11,382 nt of DNA from Collinsella sp. (GCA_019413955.1 DXMX01000003.1:50576-61957), one strand, 5' to 3'. Positions 1 to 5,290 are shown, counted from the stretch's first letter. Notes: generated from the letters alone by a model not told the origin. A program made the numbers and translations.

Positions 1-6
1 TTCAAT

Positions 7-83
7 TGGTGCGGCGTATAGGATTCGAACCTATGACGTTCTGATTCGTAGTCAGACCCTCTATCCAGCTGAGGTAACGCCGC
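7..83 (-). tRNA. tRNA-Arg (anticodon ACG)
   Basis: Read on the minus strand, this folds as a complete tRNA of 77 nt including an encoded CCA. The 7-bp acceptor stem pairs GCGGCGT with ACGCCGC, the discriminator is A, and CCA lies at 9-7. The anticodon stem TCTGA/TCAGA closes the loop CTACGAA, giving anticodon ACG, which reads arginine CGN codons once A34 is modified to inosine. The T loop is TTCGAAT. The sequence beyond the 3' end is cut by the window edge, so any terminator or tail repeat cannot be seen. Confidence 0.97.
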
Positions 84-94
84 AGCGCAAGACA

Positions 95-124
95 TATAAA
101 ACCACTTTAGCTTATTGGAGTCAA
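95..124 (-). promoter_or_regulatory. promoter of tRNA-Arg
   Basis: On the minus strand a -35 box TTGACT (124-119) and a -10 box TTTATA (100-95) are separated by 18 nt. The -10 ends about 11 nt before the mature tRNA 5' end, as expected for a short tRNA leader. The surrounding sequence is AT-rich compared with the neighbouring genes. Confidence 0.6.
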
Positions 125-160
125 GCACAATCTCAAACTTTTTTGTGGAACGCAGTTTTG

Positions 161-538
161 TCACGCTGCTCCGCATATACCGCCGTTCCCCGTACGATCG
201 ATTGGCTTTTCGATCACGTCGAACTTAGCATCAAGTTCCCTCAGGAGCGATCTCACCCGCTGGGCACAATCATAATCGGCAAACGAGATGCTCAGCATGC
301 GCGCGACCTGGTTGGAAGTCCCAACTCCATAGAAGTGCTCCAGCGCCACAAGTCCCTCGTGCGTCACAAAGGTCTCGACCACATGCGGCGACTCCTCAAA
401 GCACCATTGTGTCAACGGACCCTCACTCGTCTGCCGAACCACCAGGCCGCCCATGCCAGACGGCTCACACGTTACAAGCAGGTACTCCCCGCCCTCGTCG
501 CTCTCAAACAAAACCACCCGATCATCAAACAACTCCAT
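161..538 (-). CDS. hypothetical protein, 125 aa
   Basis: I do not recognise a family. The start is supported by a good ribosome-binding site, AAAGGGG, 5 nt before the ATG. The product is small, acidic and soluble-looking, with no signal peptide or membrane segment. It has an N-terminal beta-rich stretch with hydrophobic strands near residues 7-11 and 19-23, and then a likely helix around residues 92-105 (CAQRVRSLLRELDAKF). Cysteines sit at 24, 46, 91 and 122, but their spacing does not match a metal-binding motif I know. It lies alone between serS and tRNA-Arg, about 125 bp after the serS terminator, with its own likely promoter. No clear terminator follows it. The ribosome-binding site and codon-like composition make it probably real; its role is unknown. 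Confidence 0.72.
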   Translation of the reverse strand: MELFDDRVVLFESDEGGEYLLVTCEPSGMGGLVVRQTSEGPLTQWCFEESPHVVETFVTHEGLVALEHFYGVGTSNQVARMLSISFADYDCAQRVRSLLRELDAKFDVIEKPIDRTGNGGICGAA

Positions 539-571
539 CGCGTCCCCTTTCTCTCGCTCTTATTTAGCAAA

Positions 572-580
572 AGCATAGCA
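572..580 (-). promoter_or_regulatory. extended -10 promoter for the 125-aa gene
   Basis: The minus strand reads TGCTATGCT, an extended -10 element (TGn plus TATGCT), about 34 nt before the ATG at 538. There is no good -35 hexamer at 17 nt, which is typical of extended -10 promoters. A perfect 10-bp palindrome CTGTATACAG lies just upstream at 590-599 and could be an operator half, but it is short. Confidence 0.4.
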
Positions 581-664
581 GGTAGATGGCTGTATACAGA
601 ACAGTTGTTCGTGTGTTTTCTATTGAGCTGTCCGCACGGCATGGTATGGACCTGCGCACGAAAT

Positions 665-688
665 AGGGCGCCCCCGAAGGAGCGCCCT
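665..688 (-). terminator. rho-independent terminator of serS
   Basis: The minus-strand transcript forms a 10-bp stem AGGGCGCTCC/GGGGCGCCCT, with one T-G wobble, closed by a UUCG tetraloop. It starts 23 nt after the serS stop codon. The following tract (ATTTCG) is poor in T, so termination may be incomplete, but the stem is very stable. Confidence 0.8.
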
Positions 689-711
689 TGCATATCCCCT
701 ATGCAGCCAAC

Positions 712-1995
712 TTACGCGATCGGCTCGATCTTCTCGAGACCACCCATGTAAGGACGCAGGACCTCGGGGATCGTGATGGTGCCGTCGGCGTTCTGGTAGT
801 TCTCCAGAATAGCGGCCATGGTACGACCAGCCGGCAGGCCGGAACCGTTAAGGGTGTGCAGGTAACGCGAACCCTTGAAGTTCTCGGGGTCGCGGTACTT
901 GATGTTGGCGCGGCGGGCCTGGAAGTCGCCGCAGTTGGAGCAGGAGCTGATCTCCTTGTAGGCGTTGTAGCTCGGCAGCCAGACCTCGACGTCGTAGGTC
1001 TGACGGGCAGAGAAGCCCAAGTCGCCGGTGCACAGGCTAATCACGCGATACGGAAGGCCCAGCTGCTGCAGCAGGTACTCGGCCTCGGCGGTCATGCTCT
1101 CGAGCTCCTCGTCGGACTCCTCCGGCTTAGCGAACTTGACCATCTCGACCTTGTCGAACTCGTGCTGACGGATGATGCCGCGGGTGTCGCGACCGGCGGA
1201 ACCGGCCTCCTCGCGGAAGCAGGGGGTGAAGGCGGTGTAGCGGCGCGGCAGGGTGTCGGCGTCGAGGACCTCGCCGGCGTGCAGGTTGGTGAGCACGACC
1301 TCGGCGGTGGGGATCAGGAAGTTGTCGCCCGAGACGTGGTAGGCGTCGTCCTCGAACTTTGGCAGCTGACCCGTGCCAAACATGGTCTGACGCTTGACGA
1401 CGATGGGCGGCCACCACTCCTTAAAACCACGGCTGGTGTGCGTATCGAGGAAGAAGTTGATGAGGGCGCGCTCCAGGCGGGCGCCAGCGCCACCGAGAAC
1501 GGTAAAACGGCTGCCGGAGAGCTTGTTGCCGCGCTCGAAGTCGAGGATGTCCAGATCGGTGCCCAGATCCCAATGCGGCTTAAAGTCGAAGTCGAACTCG
1601 CGCGGGGTGCCCCAACGACGGCGCTCAATATTCTCGTCCTCGTCCTTGCCGTACGGCGTGGCCTCGCAAGGAATGTTGGGCAGGTGAGCCATGAAGTCGT
1701 ACTGCTCCTGCTCGAGAGCAGTACGGCGCTCGGCCAGACCGTCAATCTTCTCGTTGACGGCGCGCACGGCCTCCTTGGCGGCCTCGGCCTCGTCCTTCTT
1801 GCCCTCCTTCATCAGGGCGCCGATCTTCTTGGACTCGGCATTGCGCGTAGCCTGAAGCTCCTCGACCTCGGTGATGACGGCACGGCGCTCGTCGTCGAGC
1901 TCAAAGAACTTCTCGCGATCCCAAGACGTCTGGCGGTTAGCCATGGCGACATCGATGGCATCGGGGTTCTCGCGAACAAACTTGATATCAAGCAT
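712..1995 (-). CDS. serS: seryl-tRNA synthetase
   Basis: This class II aminoacyl-tRNA synthetase charges tRNA-Ser (and tRNA-Sec where present) with serine in the cytoplasm. The 427-aa product has the usual length. The start MLDIKFVREN is the family's standard N terminus and is preceded by GGAGGA 4 nt before the ATG; an in-frame ATG 9 codons upstream lacks this support. Residues about 25-105 form the antiparallel coiled-coil arm that binds the tRNA long variable arm, including an alanine- and lysine-rich stretch. The catalytic domain follows: the serine-binding TAE at 230-232, motif 2 around 260-280 (FREEAGSAGRDTRG), and motif 3 with GSGLPAGRT at 384-392. All expected active-site motifs are intact. 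It is monocistronic, with a divergent promoter region upstream and a UUCG terminator downstream. I see no T-box leader in the short 5' region. Confidence 0.98.
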   Translation of the reverse strand: MLDIKFVRENPDAIDVAMANRQTSWDREKFFELDDERRAVITEVEELQATRNAESKKIGALMKEGKKDEAEAAKEAVRAVNEKIDGLAERRTALEQEQYDFMAHLPNIPCEATPYGKDEDENIERRRWGTPREFDFDFKPHWDLGTDLDILDFERGNKLSGSRFTVLGGAGARLERALINFFLDTHTSRGFKEWWPPIVVKRQTMFGTGQLPKFEDDAYHVSGDNFLIPTAEVVLTNLHAGEVLDADTLPRRYTAFTPCFREEAGSAGRDTRGIIRQHEFDKVEMVKFAKPEESDEELESMTAEAEYLLQQLGLPYRVISLCTGDLGFSARQTYDVEVWLPSYNAYKEISSCSNCGDFQARRANIKYRDPENFKGSRYLHTLNGSGLPAGRTMAAILENYQNADGTITIPEVLRPYMGGLEKIEPIA

Positions 1996-2035
1996 TAGAT
2001 CCTCCGGCGATATACATTCCATTTAGGTTGCAACC

Positions 2036-2062
2036 TTGTACATGTATGGGCAAGTATATACT
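2036..2062 (+). promoter_or_regulatory. promoter of the 57-aa membrane protein gene
   Basis: TTGTAC (2036-2041) and TATACT (2057-2062) are spaced by 15 nt, which is short but usable. The -10 lies 45 nt before the ATG at 2107. It is part of a 12-bp perfect palindrome, AAGTATATACTT (2052-2063), that gives a TATACT box on both strands. Confidence 0.4.
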
Positions 2063-2082
2063 TATGAGCGTTTACGACCCAA
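2053..2082 (-). promoter_or_regulatory. promoter of serS, sharing a palindromic -10
   Basis: On the minus strand TTGGGT (2082-2077) and TATACT (2058-2053) are 18 nt apart. The -10 overlaps the -10 of the opposite promoter because AAGTATATACTT is its own reverse complement. This would give a leader of about 50 nt before the serS start. Confidence 0.35.
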
Positions 2083-2106
2083 CTCAACTACGCAAGAAGG
2101 CACCCA

Positions 2107-2280
2107 ATGGACGCAGTTTTTTCCTTTTTGTTTGGCACCCGCACCGGTTTTGCCATCCTTTTCGCCGGCGGCATCCTGTTATTTGCGATTCTTGCCTTTG
2201 TAATGGAGAAGCGCACCCATAAGATGTACGTCGACCGCGGGCCCAAGTCCGAGGATGAGGAAGACAGCTTCTGGGACTAA
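2107..2280 (+). CDS. small single-span membrane protein, 57 aa
   Basis: This short gene is the only plus-strand coding region I trust. An ATG preceded by AGAAGG at 7 nt opens a 57-codon frame ending in TAA. The product begins MDAVFSFLFG and has one hydrophobic helix at about residues 13-33 (GFAILFAGGILLFAILAFVM). A basic patch (EKRTHK) and a strongly acidic C terminus (SEDEEDSFWD) follow. The positive-inside pattern suggests the C terminus is cytoplasmic. I do not recognise a family. It is transcribed divergently from serS and ends directly against a REP-like repeat and a strong terminator. Ribosome-binding site, promoter, terminator and a sensible membrane topology together make it likely real. 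Confidence 0.8.
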   Translation: MDAVFSFLFGTRTGFAILFAGGILLFAILAFVMEKRTHKMYVDRGPKSEDEEDSFWD

Positions 2281-2323
2281 CCTGCCAAAAAGGGACAGGT
2301 TTATTTTGGTCGGTTTTATCTGG
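2281..2323. repeat. REP-like repeat, copy A
   Basis: This 43-bp unit starts at the base after the TAA of the small membrane gene. It opens with CCTGCCAAAA and closes with TTTTGGTCGGTTTTA and CTGG, so the arms CCAAAA (2285-2290) and TTTTGG (2304-2309) can form a short hairpin. The core AGGGACAGGTTTAT is inverted relative to copy B at 2403-2443. Short intergenic quasi-palindromes in inverted pairs resemble REP/BIME elements; that label is inference. Confidence 0.7.
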
Positions 2324-2331
2324 GCAAACGC

Positions 2332-2374
2332 AAGCGCCCCGCAACCGGTAACGATCCGGTTGCGGGGCGCTTTT
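2332..2374 (+). terminator. strong rho-independent terminator with 17-bp stem
   Basis: A perfect 17-bp inverted repeat (2332-2348 with 2356-2372) encloses a 7-nt loop TAACGAT. On the plus strand a TTTT run (2371-2374) follows the stem, so it most likely terminates the 57-aa gene. The minus-strand side lacks a comparable T run, but the hairpin may still slow transcripts coming from proC. Confidence 0.85.
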
Positions 2375-2402
2375 CGCACATACAACAAAACCGCAGGAAA
2401 AA

Positions 2403-2443
2403 CCTGCCAAAATAAACCTGTCTTTTTTGGTCGGTTTTACTGG
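2403..2443. repeat. REP-like repeat, copy B (inverted core)
   Basis: It has the same outer flanks as copy A (CCTGCCAAAA on the left, TTTTGGTCGGTTTTA then CTGG on the right), but the core reads ATAAACCTGTC, the reverse complement of copy A's core. Over 2407-2430 it is a near-perfect reverse complement of 2285-2309. It overlaps the end of proC and supplies its TAA stop and last codons. Confidence 0.7.
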
Positions 2444-3207
2444 AGAGTTGCGTCGATTGCCTTGACCAGGGCGCTGCGCATGCCGGCGTCCTCGAGCGCA
2501 ACGACACCCTTGATGGTGGCACCACCGGGCGAGCATACGGCATCCTTCATCGCCGCAGGATGCTGACCAGTTGCAAGCTGCAGCTTTGCCGTACCCAGCA
2601 CCATCTGGCTCACAATGCGATAGGCATCGGCACGCGGGATACCGTGCTTGACCGCCGCATCGCCCAGGGCCTCGATTGCCATAGCGACAAATGCCGGAGC
2701 GCAACCACCCACCGTGCCGCCCACAAACAGCAGGCTCGTGTCGAGCTCGACCACCGCACCGAGCTTGCCAAGCAGATCAAGCACCACTGCGCTCTGCTCA
2801 TCACTAAGCGTGGAAGCCTTCTCGCAAGCGATGACGCCCTCGCCCACCGAAACCGGTGTGTTGGGCACCGTCGAGATATGCGCGACGCCCGGCAGGACTT
2901 GCTCCCACTTGGCACTGTCCCAGGTCCAGGCAACCGACAGAACGACCTTTTTGGCAAGAGCATCCTTGAGCGGGGCGAATATCTTCTCGATCATGTACGG
3001 TTTGACCGCAGCGACCACGATATCGGATGCGGCGACAACCTCGGCGGCATCGTGGCAGGCGACCATGCCGCGCGCCTCGCAGCGCTCAACCAGTGCGTCG
3101 TAGCGACCCGCACAGGCGCACATGTCGCTCGCAGCTACACCGGCAGCGATCCAGCCATCGGCCATAGCGCTCGCCATATTGCCAAAACCGACAAATCCAA
3201 TCTTCAT
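2437..3207 (-). CDS. proC: pyrroline-5-carboxylate reductase family protein
   Basis: Enzymes of this family reduce 1-pyrroline-5-carboxylate to proline with NAD(P)H, the last step of proline synthesis. The 256-aa product has the expected order: an N-terminal Rossmann fold with GFVGFGNMA at 4-12, PNTP at 115-118 followed by VGEG, and the C-terminal dimerisation helices with SPGGATI at 226-232. The latter keeps the substrate-contacting threonine (T231). The start has AAAGGA about 9 nt upstream. Two signatures are atypical. The usual small-residue motif after the VxS strand reads SVAWTWDSAKW, and the usual SGSGPAY reads GGTVGGCAPAF (153-163). The fold is clear, but specificity may differ from textbook ProC. 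It is the last gene of a run with rlmH and the SPFH gene, and its stop lies inside a REP-like repeat. Confidence 0.88.
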   Translation of the reverse strand: MKIGFVGFGNMASAMADGWIAAGVAASDMCACAGRYDALVERCEARGMVACHDAAEVVAASDIVVAAVKPYMIEKIFAPLKDALAKKVVLSVAWTWDSAKWEQVLPGVAHISTVPNTPVSVGEGVIACEKASTLSDEQSAVVLDLLGKLGAVVELDTSLLFVGGTVGGCAPAFVAMAIEALGDAAVKHGIPRADAYRIVSQMVLGTAKLQLATGQHPAAMKDAVCSPGGATIKGVVALEDAGMRSALVKAIDATLQ

Positions 3208-3280
3208 ATCTCATAGTCCTTTCAGACACATTCCTCAAAACGAAAGGTATTGTCCCACGCCATTGTTTCGTATTGCCGAC

Positions 3281-3751
3281 CTATTTGTGATACGGCTCGC
3301 CACGACTGATCTTGCAGGCACGGTAAATCTGCTCTAGCAGCACCACACGCGCCAGGTTATGCGGCAAGGTAATGCGTCCAAAGCTGAGCATCTCGTCGGC
3401 TCGTGCGCGCACCTCATCACTCACGCCGTCCGAACCGCCAATCACAAAGGCGATGTCGCTGCTGCCTCGCAGCATAAGATCGTCGAGCCTCGCCGAGAGC
3501 TCCTCACTCGAACGCTCCATGCCCTCGATAGCCAGCAGGATCACATGCGCTCGAGACGGCAAGGCAGCAAGAATCGCCGCCCCCTCCTTGTCGCGCGCGG
3601 CATCCACGCCGCCCGCCTTGGCCGGGTCGATATCAGCCACCTCGCGGATATCAACCTTGGCATAGGCACCCAGGCGTTTGGTGTACTCAGCGCAGGCATC
3701 CTTCCAAAAGCGCTCTTTGAGCTTGCCAACACAAACGACGGTGTATTTCAC
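3281..3751 (-). CDS. rlmH: 23S rRNA (pseudouridine1915-N3)-methyltransferase RlmH
   Basis: This SPOUT-class methyltransferase uses S-adenosylmethionine to methylate pseudouridine 1915 in helix 69 of 23S rRNA on the assembled 70S ribosome. The 156-aa length matches the family. The C-terminal trefoil-knot motifs are all visible: FVIGGSDGVSDEV, the LPHNLARVVLLEQIYRA helix, and the terminal GEPYHK with the family's conserved final YHK. The start codon is GTG, chosen because AAAGGAG lies 9 nt upstream and the protein then begins MKYTVVCVGK, the standard N terminus. The GTG begins 6 nt after the stop of the SPFH gene and its ribosome-binding site lies within that gene's end, which suggests translational coupling. 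proC follows after 73 nt with no terminator between. Confidence 0.97.
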   Translation of the reverse strand: MKYTVVCVGKLKERFWKDACAEYTKRLGAYAKVDIREVADIDPAKAGGVDAARDKEGAAILAALPSRAHVILLAIEGMERSSEELSARLDDLMLRGSSDIAFVIGGSDGVSDEVRARADEMLSFGRITLPHNLARVVLLEQIYRACKISRGEPYHK

Positions 3752-3757
3752 GCGTGT

Positions 3758-4696
3758 CTACTCCTTTGACTCGTTCTGAACCTTACCGGCAGCCAGCATC
3801 TGCTCGAACATAGAGGCCGACTGCGAAAAGTCGCTCGGCAGCACGACCGTCGAGGTTTTACCCGTGCGAGCGAACTCCGTCATCATCTCGGACCACTGCG
3901 TAAACATGAACAGTTGGTTGGCCTCGTCATTGCCGACACCCGTCTCCTGGATGATCTCGAGCGAATCTTTGATACCCAGCGCGATGGCCTTGCGCTGGTT
4001 GGCGATGCCCTCGCCCGCCTTTTCCATAGCCTCAGCCTCGGCGGTCGCCTCGGTGACGCGCTTGATGCGGTCTGCCTCAGCGAGCTCCTGTGCCGCAGCG
4101 CGCTTGCGCTGGGCGGCGTTGATGTCGTTCATGGAGTTCTCAACCTCGGTCGGCAGTGCGATTTTGGTGATGAGCGTCGACACGAGGGTGAAGCCGTAGG
4201 CGGCCATCTGCTCGGAAACGGTAGCGTTGACATCCTTGGCGATGTCGTCCTTCTTGGCAAAGACCTCATCGAGTGTGTAGACGGGAATCGAAGAGCGCAG
4301 GGCGTCGGTGATGAAGTCACGCATCTGGTCGACGGGCTCCTGCAGCATATAGTAGCTCTTGTAGATGCCCGAATCTGCCGGGCCGGCGCCCATGTCATAG
4401 CTCACGTGGTACTGAGCAGAGACCTCAAGGCCGATGGTCACGTTGTCCTGGGTCTTAACGTCGATGCCAAAACCGTTTTTCATGGTGCGCAGACTCACCG
4501 TGGCGGCCTTGCGGTCGATCACGGGCACCTTCATGTGGAAGCCCGCGTTGACGATGCGGTTAAACTTGCCCAGGCGCTCGATGATCACGGCATGCTGTTG
4601 TTCAACGACATAGCAGGCGTTGGGAAGCAGTAGCAACAGAATGATGATGGGAATCAAAAGGCTGGTAAGGGCGGCGATGATACCGGACAACAGCAT
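3758..4696 (-). CDS. SPFH/band-7 (prohibitin-like) membrane protein
   Basis: SPFH proteins are membrane-anchored, oligomerise into rings or caps, and are linked to membrane microdomains and quality control; no specific substrate can be inferred here. The 312-aa product has an N-terminal hydrophobic anchor (about residues 4-28), then the SPFH domain (about 28-190), which starts VVEQQHAVIIERLGKF. A charged, alanine/glutamate-rich coiled coil follows (about 178-230, DINAAQRKRAAAQELAEA), and then a soluble tail with VLPSDFS. The coiled coil and the GEGIANQRKAIALGIKDSLE segment resemble the HIR/QmcA branch. I chose the start MLLSGIIAAL because AGAGGAG lies about 6 nt upstream; an ATG 7 codons earlier has no such site. 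It is first in the likely operon with rlmH and proC. No NfeD-like partner gene is adjacent. Confidence 0.93.
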   Translation of the reverse strand: MLLSGIIAALTSLLIPIIILLLLLPNACYVVEQQHAVIIERLGKFNRIVNAGFHMKVPVIDRKAATVSLRTMKNGFGIDVKTQDNVTIGLEVSAQYHVSYDMGAGPADSGIYKSYYMLQEPVDQMRDFITDALRSSIPVYTLDEVFAKKDDIAKDVNATVSEQMAAYGFTLVSTLITKIALPTEVENSMNDINAAQRKRAAAQELAEADRIKRVTEATAEAEAMEKAGEGIANQRKAIALGIKDSLEIIQETGVGNDEANQLFMFTQWSEMMTEFARTGKTSTVVLPSDFSQSASMFEQMLAAGKVQNESKE

Positions 4697-4787
4697 GGTC
4701 TCTCCTCTGATAGGCACACGTTGGGACTAGGATACCCGCACGAAGCAGCTGTGTGACACCAACAAGAGGACCCGTGGTCAAAAAAGG

Positions 4788-4830
4788 CCAAATATGAGTA
4801 CTGTTACCAGTTTAGTAACAGCGTATTTGG
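4788..4830. other. two-tier hairpin in the inverted-repeat element
   Basis: CTGTTAC (4801-4807) pairs with GTAACAG (4815-4821) around a 7-nt loop. Outside it CCAAATA (4788-4794) pairs with TATTTGG (4824-4830), leaving a small asymmetric internal loop. No T run follows on either strand, so it does not look like an intrinsic terminator. It covers the start of the plus-strand mini-ORF and could control it if that ORF is translated. Confidence 0.45.
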
Positions 4831-4892
4831 GTCAAAATCGCCTCGTTGAACCCGAGGTCTATCGAAATTACTTCATTTTGTCTCAAGGTTGA
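4794..4892 (+). CDS. possible 32-aa mini-ORF, plus strand
   Basis: An ATG opens a 33-codon frame beginning MSTVTSLVTA and ending ILSQG before TGA. A weak AAGG sits 6 nt upstream. The 25 or so bases before the ATG are nearly the same as those before the minus-strand mini-ORF at 4972. Both peptides start MST and end in a Y-x-x-L-x-Q-x pattern, with the length difference an exact three codons. The similarity at the ends could come purely from DNA palindromy, so coding is uncertain. Confidence 0.25.
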   Translation: MSTVTSLVTAYLGQNRLVEPEVYRNYFILSQG

Positions 4893-4972
4893 GCCAAATT
4901 AGCGTACATCTGTTGCGCAAAATGAGCAAAAATGGCTTCATGAAATGTCTCTATTATCATGTCAGTACTCAT
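4883..4972 (-). CDS. possible 29-aa mini-ORF, minus strand
   Basis: An ATG opens a 30-codon frame beginning MSTDMIIETF and ending NLAQP before TGA. Its stop overlaps the end of the plus-strand mini-ORF by 10 bp, tail to tail. There is no good ribosome-binding site, although the bases before the ATG are conserved with the other mini-ORF. The peptide has no signal or membrane segment. Confidence 0.22.
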   Translation of the reverse strand: MSTDMIIETFHEAIFAHFAQQMYANLAQP

Positions 4973-5037
4973 ATTTGCCACTTTTTGACCACAGGGACAT
5001 CTACCGCGCGAAATCGATATGTCAAATCTGCCAAAAC

Positions 5038-5101
5038 GGCCCATAACAAAAAAGCTCCCATTGCTGGGAGCTCTTTCAATCAATGGTGCGGGCGAAAGGA
5101 C
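5038..5101. repeat. duplicated tRNA-Leu 3' end plus terminator (distal copy)
   Basis: This 64-bp unit is identical at 63 of 64 positions to 5227-5290, with a period of 189 bp. On the minus strand it holds the last 18 nt of the tRNA-Leu gene (from the T loop through CCA, 5101-5084), the 11-nt linker, and the terminator. The match stops within the T-loop sequence at GGAC (5098-5101). The copy cannot make a tRNA. Confidence 0.9.
5048..5072 (-). terminator. terminator copy in the duplicated tRNA tail
   Basis: The minus strand gives a perfect 8-bp stem AGCTCCCA/TGGGAGCT around a GCAA loop, followed by TTTTTT. It is the same as the tRNA-Leu terminator at 5237-5261 except that the single T-G wobble there is a normal pair here. 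It acts as a second stop behind the tRNA-Leu terminator. Confidence 0.75.
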
Positions 5102-5226
5102 GTCCGCGTATCCGCTTCGCGGATCCGCACCGGCTTCGGCCGCCTGCCGGCGTCCTCGCCAGCTCGCTAAAAACGCTCCGCGTTTTCTTTACGCTCGCTC
5201 CTTCGCAGGTTCAAGTCCCCGCGATG
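5102..5226. other. hairpin-rich insert between the tRNA-tail copies
   Basis: This 125-bp GC-rich segment is made largely of small hairpins: ATCCGC-TTC-GCGGAT (5110-5124), the CCGG/GGC repeats near 5130-5150, and AAAACGC-TCC-GCGTTTT (5170-5186). Near its right end it carries AGGTTCAAGTCC (5207-5218), a tRNA T-loop consensus in the orientation opposite to the tRNA-Leu gene. The left edge is the GGAC half-site of the T loop, the reverse complement of GTCC in that motif. No plausible gene is present. Confidence 0.6.
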
Positions 5227-5290
5227 GGCCCATAACAAAAAAGCCCCCATTGCTGGGAGCTCTTTCAATCAATGGTGCGGGCGAAAGGAC
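5227..5290. repeat. tRNA-Leu 3' end plus terminator (proximal copy)
   Basis: This is the gene-attached copy of the 64-bp direct repeat. It covers the terminator and the 3' end of the intact tRNA-Leu through GGAC of the T loop, after which the tRNA continues TTGAACC. It differs from 5038-5101 only at 5245 (C for T). Confidence 0.9.
5237..5261 (-). terminator. rho-independent terminator of tRNA-Leu
   Basis: The minus strand gives an 8-bp stem AGCTCCCA/TGGGGGCT (one T-G wobble) with a GCAA tetraloop, followed by six T residues. It lies 11 nt after the encoded CCA. Confidence 0.88.

Larger units (their letters stand above)
4769..4998. repeat. 230-bp imperfect inverted-repeat element
   Basis: The ends are inverted copies: 4769-4803 matches the reverse complement of 4963-4998 at about 31 of 36 positions, sharing GTGGTCAAAAA and CAAATATGAGTACTG. 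The centre near 4887 is also quasi-palindromic (CTCAAGGTTGAG at 4882-4893, extending about 13 bp each way with mismatches). The whole unit is therefore roughly symmetric. I see no target-site duplication. It may be a MITE-like element, a structured RNA or a pair of mini-genes; see the mini-ORF entries. Confidence 0.7.

Noticed and set aside
688..1998. Plus-strand open frame of 436 codons opposite serS
   Set aside because: It mirrors the serS reading frame almost exactly, is leucine/valine/glycine rich as expected for antisense GC-biased sequence, and overlaps the serS terminator.
1996..2060. T-box leader for serS
   Set aside because: The leader is only about 50 nt and has no T-box consensus, specifier loop or antiterminator.
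2560..3216. Plus-strand frame opposite proC
   Set aside because: It is antisense to an intact Rossmann-fold reductase and has no start signal.
4769..4998. Classical transposon-like insertion with target-site duplication
   Set aside because: The inverted ends are clear, but the flanking bases (AAGAG on the left, ATCTACC on the right) do not match, and no transposase is present.
5207..5218. A functional plus-strand tRNA ending at the T-loop motif
   Set aside because: GGTTCAAGTCC is present, but the T stem has mismatches and no acceptor, D or anticodon arm can be formed around it.
5038..5290. CRISPR array
   Set aside because: There are only two repeat copies with one 125-bp spacer, and the repeat is a tRNA end plus terminator. 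No cas gene is present.
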